64,000 nt of DNA from positions 2,140,574 through 2,204,573 of the forward strand of contig SIJG01000011.1 in the NCBI GenBank assembly GCA_023374025.1, given 5' to 3'. This document shows positions 1 through 12,098 of the stretch, piece by piece. How positions within the stretch are numbered: position 1 is the first letter of the stretch; each line of letters starts with the position of its first letter. The notes beneath the pieces were generated by a model. That model saw only the letters and a program-made list of their open reading frames with translations, searched no databases and had not been told where the DNA came from. Source of the DNA: Heterodera schachtii. Its lineage: Eukaryota; Nematoda; Chromadorea; Rhabditida; Heteroderidae. The translations under genes were made by a program, and so were the position numbers.

Positions 1-412
1 AGCGAAAAGTGACATTCATTTTGGGGTTTCAATTTATTAAAATTAAATTTAAAAATGCATTTAATGGCAAAAAAATTCCGTATTTTGAATTTTGTTAATC
101 TTAATAACTTCTGATTGAGCATTTGACGATATATTTGCGAACAAAAGGGACCAAAAATTAATTTGCATACAATTAAAAAATATGGCGGAAATTAATTAGT
201 GCCAAAAAGACGAAAACCAAAAATGGCAAAAAAAAAGGGGGAGGAGCACTGCCATTATTACATATTGTAAAAGGCAACTAATTCACAAAGTTAAATATGA
301 AAAAAGAGGAGAAAATGCAAAATGAAATTTATTATATGTATTAAATAAAAAATAAAATAAAAAATAAATTACAAAAATACAAATTTAACAGTTATTTATT
401 GTCACTTTCAAA
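1..412. other. AT-rich downstream flank of OSTC
   Basis: No coding potential seen. AT-rich sequence with many AATAAA-like words on both strands; it probably holds the OSTC 3' UTR and polyadenylation region. Confidence 0.5.
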
Positions 413-1461
413 TTAGGACTGAAGGTAATCGGGCAATTTCATCTTCATAAACATTCGCGTGGTGAAGAAGCCGATGCACAGCAAGGAGAAGCCGAGTCCG
501 AAAAGCATCATTCGGTTGTTTTTGGCAGTCAACGGATGGGTGCACTTGTCCAAAATGATAATGCCAAGGCCGAAAATTGGGGGAAATGGGGGCCATTTTA
601 ATTTATATTTGAAATAGAAAAAAGGGGGGGGGGGAGTAACACAGGATGAAAAACTTAGTGAAACTCAAATTTGAAACGGTTTTAAAGGGCGGAAAGTGCC
701 AAAAACTTTGGCACAATATTTCCATTTTTGTCCCAAACGAAACGCTCAAAAACGAAAGAGCCAAGGAAATGAGAATGGGAGCCACCAACCTCCGAGACAA
801 AACATCAGCGAAGCGACGAGGCCCTCCATAATGTATTGGCCATTGACGCGGTAGGGCATTATGGCCACTGAAAGAGGGGGGAAATTTTCAAAAATTTCAA
901 AAGAAAATCCATGAGAAAATTTATTATTGCCTGGCCGACTGTTGCCGCGTTCATCCACCGTGGAGCCTGGCAAAATTAAGAAGAAATGACCAAAAATGAA
1001 GCATATTACTCGTCTAATGACAATTTAATAGTCAAATGCCAAAATCGACAAATTTTAATGCCTTAAAATAATGGCATAAAAAGGACCAATTTGTCTGTGT
1101 TATGAATGCAGAACGGCACTTTTTATTGCATAAAACATGAACGTTCATTATTCATTGACAAAAGTCAGAATTTCCGATAGTAAAGTATAAAATTTCAAAT
1201 TTGTAAAATGGGAGAAATCAGTGAAAAGTGCCGACCGATGGACGGAGGTTCGTTGATCACATCGTAAACAATGCCACCGGAGACGAGGAAATAAGTGAGA
1301 AGGATGAAGAAAAAGGTTTGCATCGGCGAGGGGAACTGAAAAAGAGCGAATTTTAACAATTTAAAAAAAACATTGCAAACCGTAAACCATCGCGGCAAAT
1401 TAATGCGCAAATTGGGCGGGTCGATGACCGAAAAAATGGTTTTGTCCAGCAGAGTTTCCAT
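413..1461 (-). CDS. ostc: Oligosaccharyltransferase complex subunit OSTC (DC2)
   Basis: OSTC is a small ER membrane subunit of the STT3A-type oligosaccharyltransferase, linking the enzyme to the translocon for co-translational N-glycosylation. Five exons read on the minus strand: 1381..1461, 1236..1335, 931..966, 790..867 and 413..570, giving about 150 residues, against about 149 in human OSTC. Family blocks appear in order: start METLL, then GGIVYDV and EPPSIG after the first hydrophobic segment, YRVNGQYIMEG, GLGIIILDK, and the end FMKMKLPDYLQS. Three membrane segments are visible. Oddities: intron 3 has a GC donor (GCAATA just below 931) that is the only phase-correct choice, and intron 4 ends TTTTCG instead of AG just above 570, as if one A were missing. 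Divergently arranged with the vitellogenin gene, about 0.9 kb apart. Identity is very secure. Confidence 0.95.
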
Positions 1462-2064
1462 AAAAAAATGCGAAACGAATTTGGACTTTTGCTAAAAGGG
1501 AAAATGCGGAAAATTAAAAGGAATTGGAAAAAGTGCAATTAATTAGAAAAGAATTTTTTTAACGAATAAAATGCCAAACTTTTGCGTTGTTTCTCAATTT
1601 AAATTTTTGGTAATTGTTACAGTCAAAAAGAGCAAAAAAAAAACATTGTACGGTAGCGATGGTGTTACAATTATTTACACCATCACATTCGAACCTGAAA
1701 ATAGGTATAAAAAAAAAGGAATACCGAAAATCGGTCAAGAATCCAGCTTAAAGTCTATGAATGGATTGGATTTTCGTGATTATGCCCTAGGGGGTTTTAG
1801 TCGTTGGATTTTGCACAAAATCAGGATGAAAATTTCGTTAACTTCTGACAGGGTCTCCCATGATAGACTTTGTTGTCTATATTTAATAAAAGCAAAATGT
1901 AATATTAAAAATAAAATTAAAAAATAATTACCAAAAATATATTTTTATAAAAAATTAAAAAATTGAATGGCATATGCGAAATGATTGACGGCGGAATGGC
2001 GCCGGGGGGAAATTAAATTAGCACCAAACAATCAGTCAGTCAAAGCAGCAGCAGCAGCAGCAGC

Positions 2065-2093
2065 TGTCAATTTGGGGTCAATCGCCTGTCAAT
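2065..2093 (+). promoter_or_regulatory. Two VPE1 vitellogenin promoter motifs (TGTCAAT)
   Basis: TGTCAAT occurs at 2065-2071 and again at 2087-2093, each inside the longer shared word CTGTCAATTTGG. In Caenorhabditis, VPE1 (TGTCAAT) is a functional vitellogenin promoter element. These lie about 250-275 bp upstream of the vitellogenin ATG, a sensible promoter position. Confidence 0.7.
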
Positions 2094-2123
2094 TTGGCCA
2101 GCTGTTTTTTGTCCATTTGACTG

Positions 2124-2130
2124 TTATCAG
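2124..2130 (-). promoter_or_regulatory. VPE2/GATA motif (CTGATAA)
   Basis: The plus strand reads TTATCAG, so CTGATAA is on the minus strand. VPE2 is the GATA-factor site of Caenorhabditis vitellogenin promoters, bound by the intestinal factor ELT-2. It is 31 bp from the second TGTCAAT and about 80 bp upstream of the TATA box. Confidence 0.65.
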
Positions 2131-2209
2131 CAAAACAATTCCCAAATTTCTGTCCGTTGCGGCGACTGTCCGACGCCGCCCGGGGGCAAAACGGACCGAA
2201 AATGGGCCG

Positions 2210-2217
2210 TATAAAAG
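2210..2217 (+). promoter_or_regulatory. TATA box of vitellogenin (TATAAAAG)
   Basis: A canonical TATAAAAG lies 123 bp upstream of the ATG at 2340. With a start site about 30 bp downstream, the 5' UTR would be roughly 95-100 nt. Confidence 0.65.
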
Positions 2218-2339
2218 AGCGAATCGGAGGCAGAAGAGAGCACATTCGAATTCCCCTCCCTCACATTCATTCCTTCCCCAACCGACCATTCCGACTGATC
2301 AGTGAGTGATCGCAACACAGCAATCAAAAAAAAAACGAA

Positions 2340-5300
2340 ATGCGTACCGCGGCACTTTTGGTGCTGGTCACCGCCTTCCTCAGTGTTGGCACCGGCGGAA
2401 TACGCCATTCCAACCGGATGAGTTTTGGCGGCTTTCTGTCGTCGGCGAATGCCAACATTGGCACGGCACGGGTTGGCCCAACGTTGGGCGACAACGACGC
2501 CGCCGAGCTGCTGCAGCCGTTCCAGCAGAAGGACACCGAGTACAGCTTCATCTACAACGCCCAAATTTCCTCTGGTCTCCAATCGGCGGAACAAAGCGCG
2601 GCCAACCCGCAGCAAAAAGCGGTGACGCGCATCCAATGCTTGGCCAACATTCACTTCGCATCCGAACGGCATGCACAGCTGCAACTGGAGCAGTGCCGGG
2701 TTGGACAACAGAACGGAAAAATGTCACAGCCGCAAGAAGTGCAGCCGATGGAAGCATTTGAAGAGGTAAAGCTGCAGCAATAGCATGGCTTATATTGTTA
2801 AAATATAAATTCAGACGAACATTGCGGAGAAGGCAAAGCAGCAGCTGCAGACCCCGTGCCAATTCAGCTTCGCAGACGGAGTGATCGAACGCGTGCAGTG
2901 CCCGCAGGACGCGGAGGAGTGGTCGAAGAATGTCAAGAAGGCCGTGCTGAACATAATCCAGGTGAATGGCATTTGATACCGGACTGCTTGAACTTCGTTT
3001 GCCAAAATTGGCAATTTTAGATGAATCTGAAGCAAAACAATGCGCAGGGCTTGCACAAAAGCGGCGCTTCGCATGCCGAACAACAACAACAGGAGGCAAC
3101 GGGACAGGGCAAATCATTCAAAATCCCTGAGGTGATTGGCACTTTAATCGTGGTTTCTGATCAGTCCCACCCCCCTTTTGTCAGATCACCGTGGAAGGCG
3201 CGTGCCAAACAATGTACACCATCAACAAAGCGCAACGCATTGGACATCAGCAACAGCAACAGCAGTTCAATGTGACCAAGACGATCAACTTCAAAAAGTG
3301 CCAAAAGATTGCCGACGTGGCCAACGGTTTCCAGGCTGATCAGCCGCAAGCGCAATGCGCACAATGCCAACAGTAAACGCTTCTTCTGTTGTTGTTGACA
3401 ATGCTTTGGCATAACCAATCAAATTAAGGTATTGGGCCCAGCAGCAAAATGATCAGCAGACAGCCCAACTGATCAGCAGAAGACCAATGCGTGGCAAAAG
3501 GGAGAAAGTGATCAGCACCCGTGTGCCAAATGCGACCCGAAGGAAGTGAAAGAAAATGAGGTGGTCAATCGATCAATTAGGAGGGGTGCGGATGGCTAAT
3601 GGCGGGAGTCGATAGCTGATCAGCAGCATGTAATGCTTTCACATTACAGATGGATCGTTCCACGGTCATCCGCTGCCGCATCGCTGGCGACCCGGCCGAC
3701 CAATACGCGTTGCGCGGCTGCGAGTTGCGCTCGCAGTACATCTACCGCAGCTGGAAGAGCGCCGAGGTCGGCACGAACGGCGCCGTCATGCAAACGGTGG
3801 TGGTGGCCAATTTGGAGGCAGTGGCCGTAACGCCGAAAAACCAGCAAATCCCGGCAATTAACGGCGCATCAGAGCACGACACGCTGATGTACTCCAATGA
3901 CAAAGCGGTGGATGAGAAGCGCTTCTTCGCAGTCAGTGGAAACGAAATTTAATGAGACAGGGGGGTAATTAGGGGTAATTAGTGGGCGTGCTTAGCGGGG
4001 GACTAAGACGAGAAAACTATACCCATTATTCAGAATGGTGACAATGAGTTCGGCACGGACGGCAAAGGTTCGCCGTTCGCGCGAGTGCCAAAAGTGCAGC
4101 AGGCAAAGCAGGCACTGCTCAAGCTGGAGCAGTACACGGAGAACAATCACAAGGGCATTGACCAACAAGCGCCCGTCCAGCAACAACGACTGGTCGAAAT
4201 GTTGCGCATGTGCACGGAGAAGGAGTTGAAGCAGGTGGAGGAGCACTGCGCAAACGCAGCACAGCAGCAGAAGCGGGGCGAAAAGTGCCATCAGATGATG
4301 GCCAACGCATTGGCACAGTGCGGCACACGGAATTGTGTGGCGGAGTTGGCACGCAAAATCAAAAACGGAGTAAGGAGGGTTTAAAGCAAGGGCAAAGCCG
4401 GCTGAGAAGCAGAGGCGGCACAATTTATCACAAGCGGGGGGGGGGGGGGGGCTAATACCCTCCATTTTGGAGAAAATGCCGCAATTCAAGCCCCAATAAT
4501 GCAAAATCTATTCTTTGGTCATTCATTTCGCGTACTTTCAGCAAGTTGCCCAATCCGTCGCCGTCCAGTCACTACTCGCGCTCAACCAATTGCCGTCCCC
4601 GTCGGATTCCATCCTTGACGAGGTGCAGCAGTTGTGCCAATCGCAAACAGTGGCGGGCAGTCAAGCGCTGAAGCAGAGCTGCTGGTTGGCATTCGGAGCA
4701 TTGGTCAACGAAGTGTGCCAGCACACGACGGCACAGAATGCGAAGGAATGTGCCGGGGAGGGCGGCGTTGGCGCCACGGCAAAATGCGTACAGTCGGGAT
4801 TCGTGGACAAGGACAAGTGCCCGGCGGACAAGAAGCAGAAGTACAAAGAGGTGAAGCGGGTGGATGTCATCCCAAAAATTTAAAAATAATTAATGACTAA
4901 TTGGGGTCATTTTCAACAAATCGACGCTTTTGTTGCCCCCGTTCAGACGCTTTTCGCTATGTACAAGCAGCAGCAGCAGAACGAGCAGCAGCAGACGCAG
5001 TGCATCTACGACAAGGCGGTGGCGCTGGGCCGCGCTCGGCAACGCCGGCCTGGACATTGCGCTTGCGGACCTGGAGCGGATCATCAAGGACACGCGCGAG
5101 GCACGCGTGGTCCGCATGATGGCCATTGACGCAACGCGGCGCGTGCGCACGCAAATGCCGCACAGCGTGCGCGCCATGTTGCTGCCGGTGTTCCTGAACA
5201 CGGGCGAGCAGCCGCAGGTGCGGATCACCGCTTTTGCCAACATTTTGGGCGCCCAACCAACGGCCGAAGTGGTGGACCAGCTGATGTACGCGATTGGCAA

Positions 5301-8300
5301 GGAGCCGAACCGGGAAGTGCAGGCGTACTGCTACAGAACGATGAAGACCATGGCCAACTCGCAGAAGCCGGGCGAGACGCAAATGTGGGCAAATTCAAAA
5401 TTTGGAACCGAAAAATTGGCCGAATTTAGTGCCAAACACGTCAAATCGTCACTGAAACTGTTGGCAAATGCCTGTGGACGAGCAGCAGTTGCGCACCAGC
5501 GGAAAGTGGCAATTCAAGCAGTTGTACAACAATGCGCAACGCGAGGGCGTGTTCATGTCTTTTGTGCACGCGGTTTCGTCCCGCTCCGCACTGCCCGCCT
5601 ACGCGCACGTGCAGTTGGACTCGCACTTCAACGACCATTACACGTACAACAAGCTCAACATGTACATGGTGCAGCAGGAAGCCGAGCAATGGTACGAGCG
5701 GGCAATGAACAGCTTGGGCAACAGCAAGCGGAAGCAAAGCAGCAGCACCAGCACGGCAGCAAGCAGTTGCGCACCATTTACGAGCAGTTGGGCATCAAAA
5801 GCCATCGGTCCGACTTTGGCACAGTGCCAACGGCGGCGGACAACGACAACGAGGCGTACCAGCAACACCAGCAGCAGCAGCAGAGGAACAACATGCGTCC
5901 GTTCGCCATGCTTGGCCTCCGCTCCAACAATGTGGACAAGGCTTTCATTGCGCTGGACGAGCACACAATTGGGGAGCAGACGCGACGGATGCTTAACGGG
6001 GAGGAGATGAAGCCGAACTGGGCCGCCATTTTGTTTGGCCACGGGGCACAGCAGCAGCAGCAGCTGGACTTGGCCATTGTGCAGAACATGGGCGAGAAGG
6101 AGGCCAAAATCGCCACGTCCGCTGGCGTGGCCGTTGCGCATTTTGAGCACAACGCCAATGATGACAAACATTGAGGGACGCGTGGGGACAAAGGCGTCGG
6201 CACGAATGGGACCATCTTCTGCTGGTCATGGGCTGAGTGCCCAGTTCGAGTTCAGCGCCATGTCGGCACGGATTGCACAAATTCAGAAAATGGTTTGCCA
6301 CAAAACATAACGCCGATTTTTTACCGGGACCCACTCGTTTTTCGGCATATTTTCCCATTTCGGTGCCATTGATCACATGTTGGCACTTTCTCAGGAACTG
6401 ATCACTCCGTTTGCTGTCAGCGGCGTCGAAAGCATTCGCTCGCTGCACATCAATTTGCCGCTGCAAGGCGAGCTGAGCTTGGTCAACTCTGAGCAGCAGC
6501 AACAGCAGCAGGGCATCAGCATCAAAGTGAAGCTGCCCCAGCGTGGGACTCAGTTGGCCAGCGCCCACTCGCTGCCGTTCACTTTCATCGCCAAGGCGGA
6601 GCCGAGCGCTCAGTTTGTGCGCGAGCCGCGCCAAATCATCGCCGTCCACGACCCTAAGTTGGACCAGCAACAGCGCGAAGTGAATGCCGTGCTGGGCCAA
6701 AAGGCATTGGCACTGCCGCTGCACATTCGCGGTAATTGGCGGGTTCGATCAGAGATAGAGAGTGGCATATGATCAATGGAAGTGATCAATAATGACAGAA
6801 ATGGGGAATTGATCAGAGGGGACCATCGATGGACTGATCACTCAAAATATGATCATCGGTCCGAAAAACGGGGCGACAGATCAGTAATAGGAAAAATGGA
6901 TGGAAAATCATGTGACTGATCAAGGCGGATTCTGATCAGAGTTTAGCCCTGAGACAGACAACTGACAGACGAAGAAACCTCCAGTTTTGGCTATGCCCAA
7001 TTCAGCCCCTCCCTGAAACTTTTTCTATATTAAAGTCAGGATCGGACAATTAGTTACGGATTTTTGGACCTTAGCGCAATTGATTCCGCTTAATTGGCTT
7101 GTCACTGTAAGATTGTCTCCTATTTTCCGGTTCAGGCCACTACCATGTGCCAGCCGAGCCGTCCAACCTGCTGCAGTTTGCGCAGCTGCTGATGGCCACC
7201 TGAAAACGCTGTGCACGTACAGTACCAACCCAATGAGGAGAGCCCGCGCGAGTTGACCATCCGCGCAAGCGGCGAACACTTCCGCAAAGCGGCACAGATG
7301 CAACTGCCGGACACACCGCAGCTGCACAATTTCTACGCACAACAGTTCCACAGCAGCAGTACAGCTGCGACAGTGACGACTCCGTCAACTGCAGCGAACT
7401 GTGAGGAGGACGCAGCGGAGCAGCAGCAACAGGCTGAGAACGGCGGCGAGCAGTACATCAGCAACGACAATAACCAGCAGCAACAACAGCAGCAGCAGCT
7501 TAACAGCTTCATCAGCGTGTACAAGCCGCGTCAACAGTACGCACACGCTCTGCGACTGAGCGCGCAAACGAGCGGCGGGGCGCGGGACGCGGCGGCGCAC
7601 GCCAACATCCAAGCGCAATGTGACGAGCGGATGCGCTACTGCACAATGCAGGGGGATGCCAACGCGAACCAACAGTGGACACTGAGCGCACAAGCACAAG
7701 TCGTGATGCCGGACACTGTGCCGTCGGTGGAACAGTTACAGCAGCCCAACATGTTGAAGCAGTTCATCGCGCTGGCCAAAGCGCAGTGGGGCGACCAGCA
7801 GAACAAACAGCACTTAAACATGCGCATTCGCGGCACGCAAGCGCACACGGAGCAGACACGCGCGGTGATGACCCAAATTCAGCAACAGCAACAGGGCAAG
7901 CGACGCGGATTCAGCGCGCAACAGCAGCGCAAAATGCTGCAGCGCAGCGCCTTCCTGAACCAATTCCACGTGGAGGCAACGTATGCGCTGAAAGCGTACG
8001 CGCAGAACGTGATCAACCATGGATTGGAACTGCTCAAGTCGGCCTACTTCTGGAACACCAAATCGCAAATGTTGAGCGGACCGAACGCACCGAAAAACGG
8101 AAAGGTAAGCGAAAACGGACATTTTGATCAATCACCAACAATGGTCAGAATCATTGATCATTAGTGATAAAAAGTGGCTTGATCAGAAAACGGACTCATT
8201 AAAATTGCCGAAACTCGCTGCTGATCAGTTCAGCATCAAAAAATAGGGGGAATAGCCATGATCAGACATTGATCAATCAATAGTGATCAAAACAGACCGA

Positions 8301-9883
8301 TAGAGAAGGGTCTCTGTGATTAATTCGTATCTGGAAAAATTGTGATCAGAGAATGCGATGGCATTGCCCTCCCCCCCCCTTTGTGCCACAGATCGCCGCC
8401 ACAATTTCCATTGATCCGCTGAAGCCAAGCAATGCCAACGTGACCATCCGTACGCCTGCGCAGCAGTTGCGCATGCTGCAAATCCAAATGCCGGCCGCGG
8501 TGGGTCGCCCCTTCGCACTGATCCGTCAACAGAGCGCGGAGCAGACGCATTCGCTGGCACAGCTGTTCTACAAGCAGTTCAGCCTCAAAAGCCGTGCCCA
8601 ATGCATTGTTGACGGACAAAACGTGGACACTTTTGGTAAGGAGGGAGAGGGACGGCATTAGACAAAGTCCGGAAAAGTCGGGACTCTCGACGGAGCATTG
8701 ATCATTCCTAATCATTTGCCGGATGTTTTAAGACGGCTTCGCCTTCACCGCCCCGCTCTCCTCCAATTGTTTTTCTGTGCTGGCCAAACACTGCAGCAGC
8801 CCAATGGAAGAACAGCAGCAGCAGCAGCCCCAATTTGTTGTGATGCTGAAGAAAGTGCCGGGCAAACAGAACGCCAACAAATCGGCACAAAAAGCGGACA
8901 AAGTGAACAATTTGAAAATTAAGGGATGAAAAGCATTTAAAAATGATGACAATGTTCAAAAAAGGTGCTGAAAGTGATCACTGCTGAGCAACAGATCGAA
9001 TGTCAGCCCAAAACGGCACAGGGCAAAAAGGGACAAATGATTTGCAAAGTGAACGGACAGCCGATCAGCGGGGACGAGCAGTGTCAGGACGAGCTGCAGC
9101 AGCTGCAGGGGGAGCCGTGCGTACAGTTCAACGACCAGCGCCAGACGGACGTGACCATTCGCACGGGGCCAATCGCAGTGCGATTCAACGGACGCAAGGC
9201 GTGGCTGAAGGTGTCCCAGGCGTACAAGAACGCCCAGTGCGGACTGTGCGGACACTACGACGACGCGGACGAGCAGGAGCAGGAGTTGAGGATGGCAAAC
9301 GGCCAAATTGGTGGGTAATTTGGAGTGCCAAATTGCAACAACCAACTCCATCATAATCATGGCACTTTGGGATATTTTAGCTTCCAATTTGGCGGAATTC
9401 CATCGCTCGTACGCCTTGAAAGACGCGGAACAGTGCACGCAGCAGGCACTGAACAGCTTCTACAACGAAGAGCAGCAACAGCAGCAGCAGCAACATAACG
9501 TTGCTTACGGTCATGAACAACAGACGGAAGATGGAGACAATTTCTACGGCCAATTCAATCAGTGGAAAATAAACAGTGAAAATGGTGAGGAGGACGAGGA
9601 GACGGAGCAGTACAACGACAGAGAGGAGGACAACGACGACAACAACGACAACGACAGTTTTGGAGAAGCGGAAGAGGAAGAAGAGCAATTTGATGGCCAA
9701 ATTGAGGAGATTAGCGACGAAAATTGGGCTGGCGAAGAAGACATTGAGATGAGCGGAGAAGAGCAGTCGGAGAAATGTTGCTGTTGCTGTGCCAAGGAGA
9801 AGGACGAGGCACAGAAACAAATGTGCCAAAGAAAGTGCCAACAGAGCGACGAATGCCGAAGAAAATGCCAACAGAAACAGTGC

Positions 9884-9935
<52 letters not shown>

Positions 9936-10624
9936 GGATGACGGAGAAGAAGCAGAAACAGGGACAATCTTCAGCATTGAAGGGACAATGGGAAGGTGAG
10001 AGATTGAGAGGGGCGAGGGAGTTGGGAGTGGTGAGAGAGTGAGAGAAAGAGAAACGTGGAGAGAAACTGAGAAGCCTAGGGAGAAGGGGCTTAAAAGGAG
10101 AGAACTCTGGTCAATTGATTGCTTGATTGAAAGGAGATCACTGACTAGGGCCGATAGATTAAGGGAGTATATCAATCAATTAAGCGCGAGTAAGCGAGAG
10201 AAGTGATAAAACTGATCATTGTAAATGTGACCACTGATCAGATATACTTTTGTCCGGTTGGCATTGCTTTTGATGCCAATTTGACCCTCCGGCGCTTCAT
10301 CCCCCACACATTCAGCGGTTTCGCCAACGCTGAACACCAAAGTGTACGAGCAGAACCACGCGCTGTGCTTCTCCACCGAACCGGTCAAGCAGTGCCCGCG
10401 CGGCACGACAACAAACCGAGGAGAAGAAGCCGATCAGCAACAGAGCGGGGAAAAGCCGAAGCGTGTCCGCTTTGTGTGCATGGACCGCGCGGAATCGGAG
10501 GCGCGCCATTTGATGCGCCAACTGCGCCGCGGAACAACGCTCGGTCAAAGTCAGCGGCGCCCACGGCGAGTCCTTCACGGAAGAGGTGGACGAGCCGCAG
10601 CAGTGCTGGCGGCGCCGGAACTGA
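2340..10624 (+). CDS. vit: Vitellogenin (large lipid transfer protein), several apparent frameshifts
   Basis: Yolk precursor: a secreted lipid-transport glycoprotein taken up by oocytes. The start at 2340 gives a signal peptide (MRTAALLVLVTAFLSVGTGG) and an N-terminal lipid-transfer domain (FIYNAQISSG). Approximate exons: 2340-2765, 2815-2961, 3021-3131, 3185-about 3345, 3650-3931, 4034-4379, 4542-4850, 4947-6297, 6395-6731, 7136-8104, 8392-8635, 8733-8900, 8965-9310, 9381-9995, 10329-10624. A von Willebrand D domain starts at CIVDGQNVDTF (about 8606) and contains AQCGLCGHYDD (about 9232). It is followed by a Gln/acidic-rich region with a (CAG)n poly-Gln run and a Cys-rich tail (ALCFSTEPVKQCP). 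The reading frame changes without a splice near 5032, 5466, 5735, 6168, 7200 and 10530. Either this copy is decaying or the assembly has small indels; introns are otherwise intact. A partial paralogue lies at 50809-51921. Confidence 0.93.
9882..9936 (+). repeat. (CAG)n microsatellite encoding poly-Gln
   Basis: An uninterrupted CAG run in the vitellogenin Gln-rich tail, just after a Cys-Gln segment (MCQRKCQQ). It is likely length-polymorphic. Confidence 0.9.
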
Positions 10625-10763
10625 ACGCGGACGAATGGGACGCGGAGAGTGCGCGGAGAAGAGAAGAGTAGAAATTGATCATTAGTCAAATCACGTAACA
10701 ATCTCCGATCACTTCCCCCCCCCCCCACCCGCCTGATCAGTGATCAATGAGATTAATCACCGT

Positions 10764-10769
10764 AATAAA
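10764..10769 (+). terminator. AATAAA polyadenylation signal of vitellogenin
   Basis: Canonical AATAAA, 140 nt downstream of the preferred vitellogenin stop. It is the nearest signal downstream of the last exon. Confidence 0.5.
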
Positions 10770-11517
10770 AGTGCCAATTTTATTTTGTTTAAATGTATCA
10801 GTAAAATAATGTAGTAAAAAAGGCATTTTATGAAGAACAAACAACATGTGATCTCGAACAACGAAAATGTCGACACTGATGGAACTGTGGCATGACAAGT
10901 TTAGAGCAAATCATTTTTTATTTAAAAAAGTCAGTCGACTTAAATTCCTATCCCTAGTCATAATAGGTCGTGAAACTTCTTCAAAGGAGTATTTTTGTGG
11001 TCGCCGATAACAATTCTGACATCAATTTTGATTAATTCTGATTTCTTAAATTAAATTTAAACAAAAAACCGAAATTTGAAAAAAATTGAATTTTCTACTT
11101 TTGGTTTGAGCTCGGGTTAGGATTGGTCAAAATTGGTGTCGAATTCGTGAAAACGACGCCCGAAAGTCCCTGTGAATAGTCACGAGTTTAAGAAAATTTT
11201 ATAATCTCCCTTTGATTTTTCGGGAGTTCTCAAAGTTGCCTGGAACGTGACTGACCTCTACCGTACCATGACATTCAATTCAAATTGAATCATTAGGAAT
11301 TATTAGAATTTCTTTTTTGGCGCACATTTTGGCATATTGTAAGAGCAAATTACCGCACAAAATTTTTTTAATTTGATTCTTTCAATTCTTTTCTATGCCT
11401 CTTGTCATAGATAAGTAGCGATGTGAAGCATTAAGCAGTAGTGATGAAGTGGTCATTTAAATTTTTGAGGGGACACTAAAACTGAAATAAAGCAGATTTC
11501 CCGCTGCCCCTACGAAT
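10770..11517. other. Intergenic, AT-rich, diverged repeat sequence
   Basis: No gene recognised. The words GTCGCCGATAACAATTCTGA (about 11000) and AATTCGTGAAAACGACGCCC (about 11142) look like decayed relatives of the TTCGTGATCAGCG repeat family found elsewhere in the window. Confidence 0.4.
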
Positions 11518-11673
11518 CAAGCCCGTACCCAAAAAAAGTCAGGATTTTTATCAGTGTAATTTTTCAAAAATTTTCAGCACCGGAGCCAAAAAGCAGGCAT
11601 TTATAGCGGTTTTATGCAAACCGGGGGGGGGGGGTACCTTCCCCCCATGCCCACTCCCCTGGATACGGGCCTG
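11518..11673. mobile_element. hAT-like MITE, 156 bp, TSD CTACGAAT
   Basis: The left end CAAGCCCGTACCCA and the inverted right end (read as CAGGCCCGTATCCA) form TIRs with two mismatches. They are flanked by a perfect 8-bp duplication CTACGAAT at 11510-11517 and 11674-11681. It is non-autonomous with no coding capacity and contains a G run and a C run. TIR start and 8-bp TSD fit the hAT superfamily. Confidence 0.85.
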
Positions 11674-12072
11674 CTACGAATATAAAGAAAGATTAAAACC
11701 CGAGACCGTAATTACCAATATATAATTTTATAATTTGTGTTTTAGAAAGATGTCTTTTGTCAAAAGTCCAGAAGCCAACGTTCCGGTATGCCATTTTTGA
11801 GAGTCTAATGGAAGTGAAGGTTTTTGGGTGTGCAGCAGTGATGCCGCGGGTTGAGAAAAATTTCGGGTTCGGGTTTCGGGTCGGGCACTCGAAAAATTTC
11901 GAGTTCGGGTTTCGGGTTGAGAAAAACTTCGGGTTTCGGGTATCGGGTTTCGGGTCAATTGAAAAATTTTTATAATATGCTCAAAATCGATAAGAATTTT
12001 TTTATCGAATGAAAAATCATTAAAAATTTTCTGCGTCACGCTTTTTCAATGTAAATTTCTCGAACAAGAAGA

Positions 12073-12098
12073 CTGGCGGTGCCGATAGGCGCCGCCAG
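12073..12098. repeat. GC hairpin, GATA loop, copy 1
   Basis: CTGGCGGTGCC and GGCGCCGCCAG pair around a GATA loop with one G-T mismatch. The same hairpin recurs at 12244-12269 and 16476-16501, each time followed by an A-rich stretch. Confidence 0.85.

Larger units (their letters stand above)
1462..2339. other. Divergent intergenic region between OSTC and vitellogenin
   Basis: This 0.9-kb spacer must contain the OSTC promoter on the left and the vitellogenin promoter on the right. The left part is AT-rich without a recognisable gene. The right part carries a (CAG)n run near 2046-2064, two TGTCAAT motifs, an inverted CTGATAA and a TATA box, listed separately. Confidence 0.6.

Noticed and set aside
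1571..1927. 118-codon open frame on the plus strand
   Set aside because: AT-rich composition, no conserved motif, lies in the OSTC-vitellogenin spacer.
2127..2708. 193-codon minus-strand open frame over vitellogenin exon 1
   Set aside because: Antisense shadow of a GC-rich coding exon; no own splice or motif evidence.
5638..6171. Long minus-strand Leu/Val-rich frame opposite vitellogenin
   Set aside because: Leu runs are the complement of CAG (poly-Gln) codons; not an independent protein.
9890..9940. CRISPR-like or satellite array
   Set aside because: Simple CAG repeat in a coding exon, no spacers.
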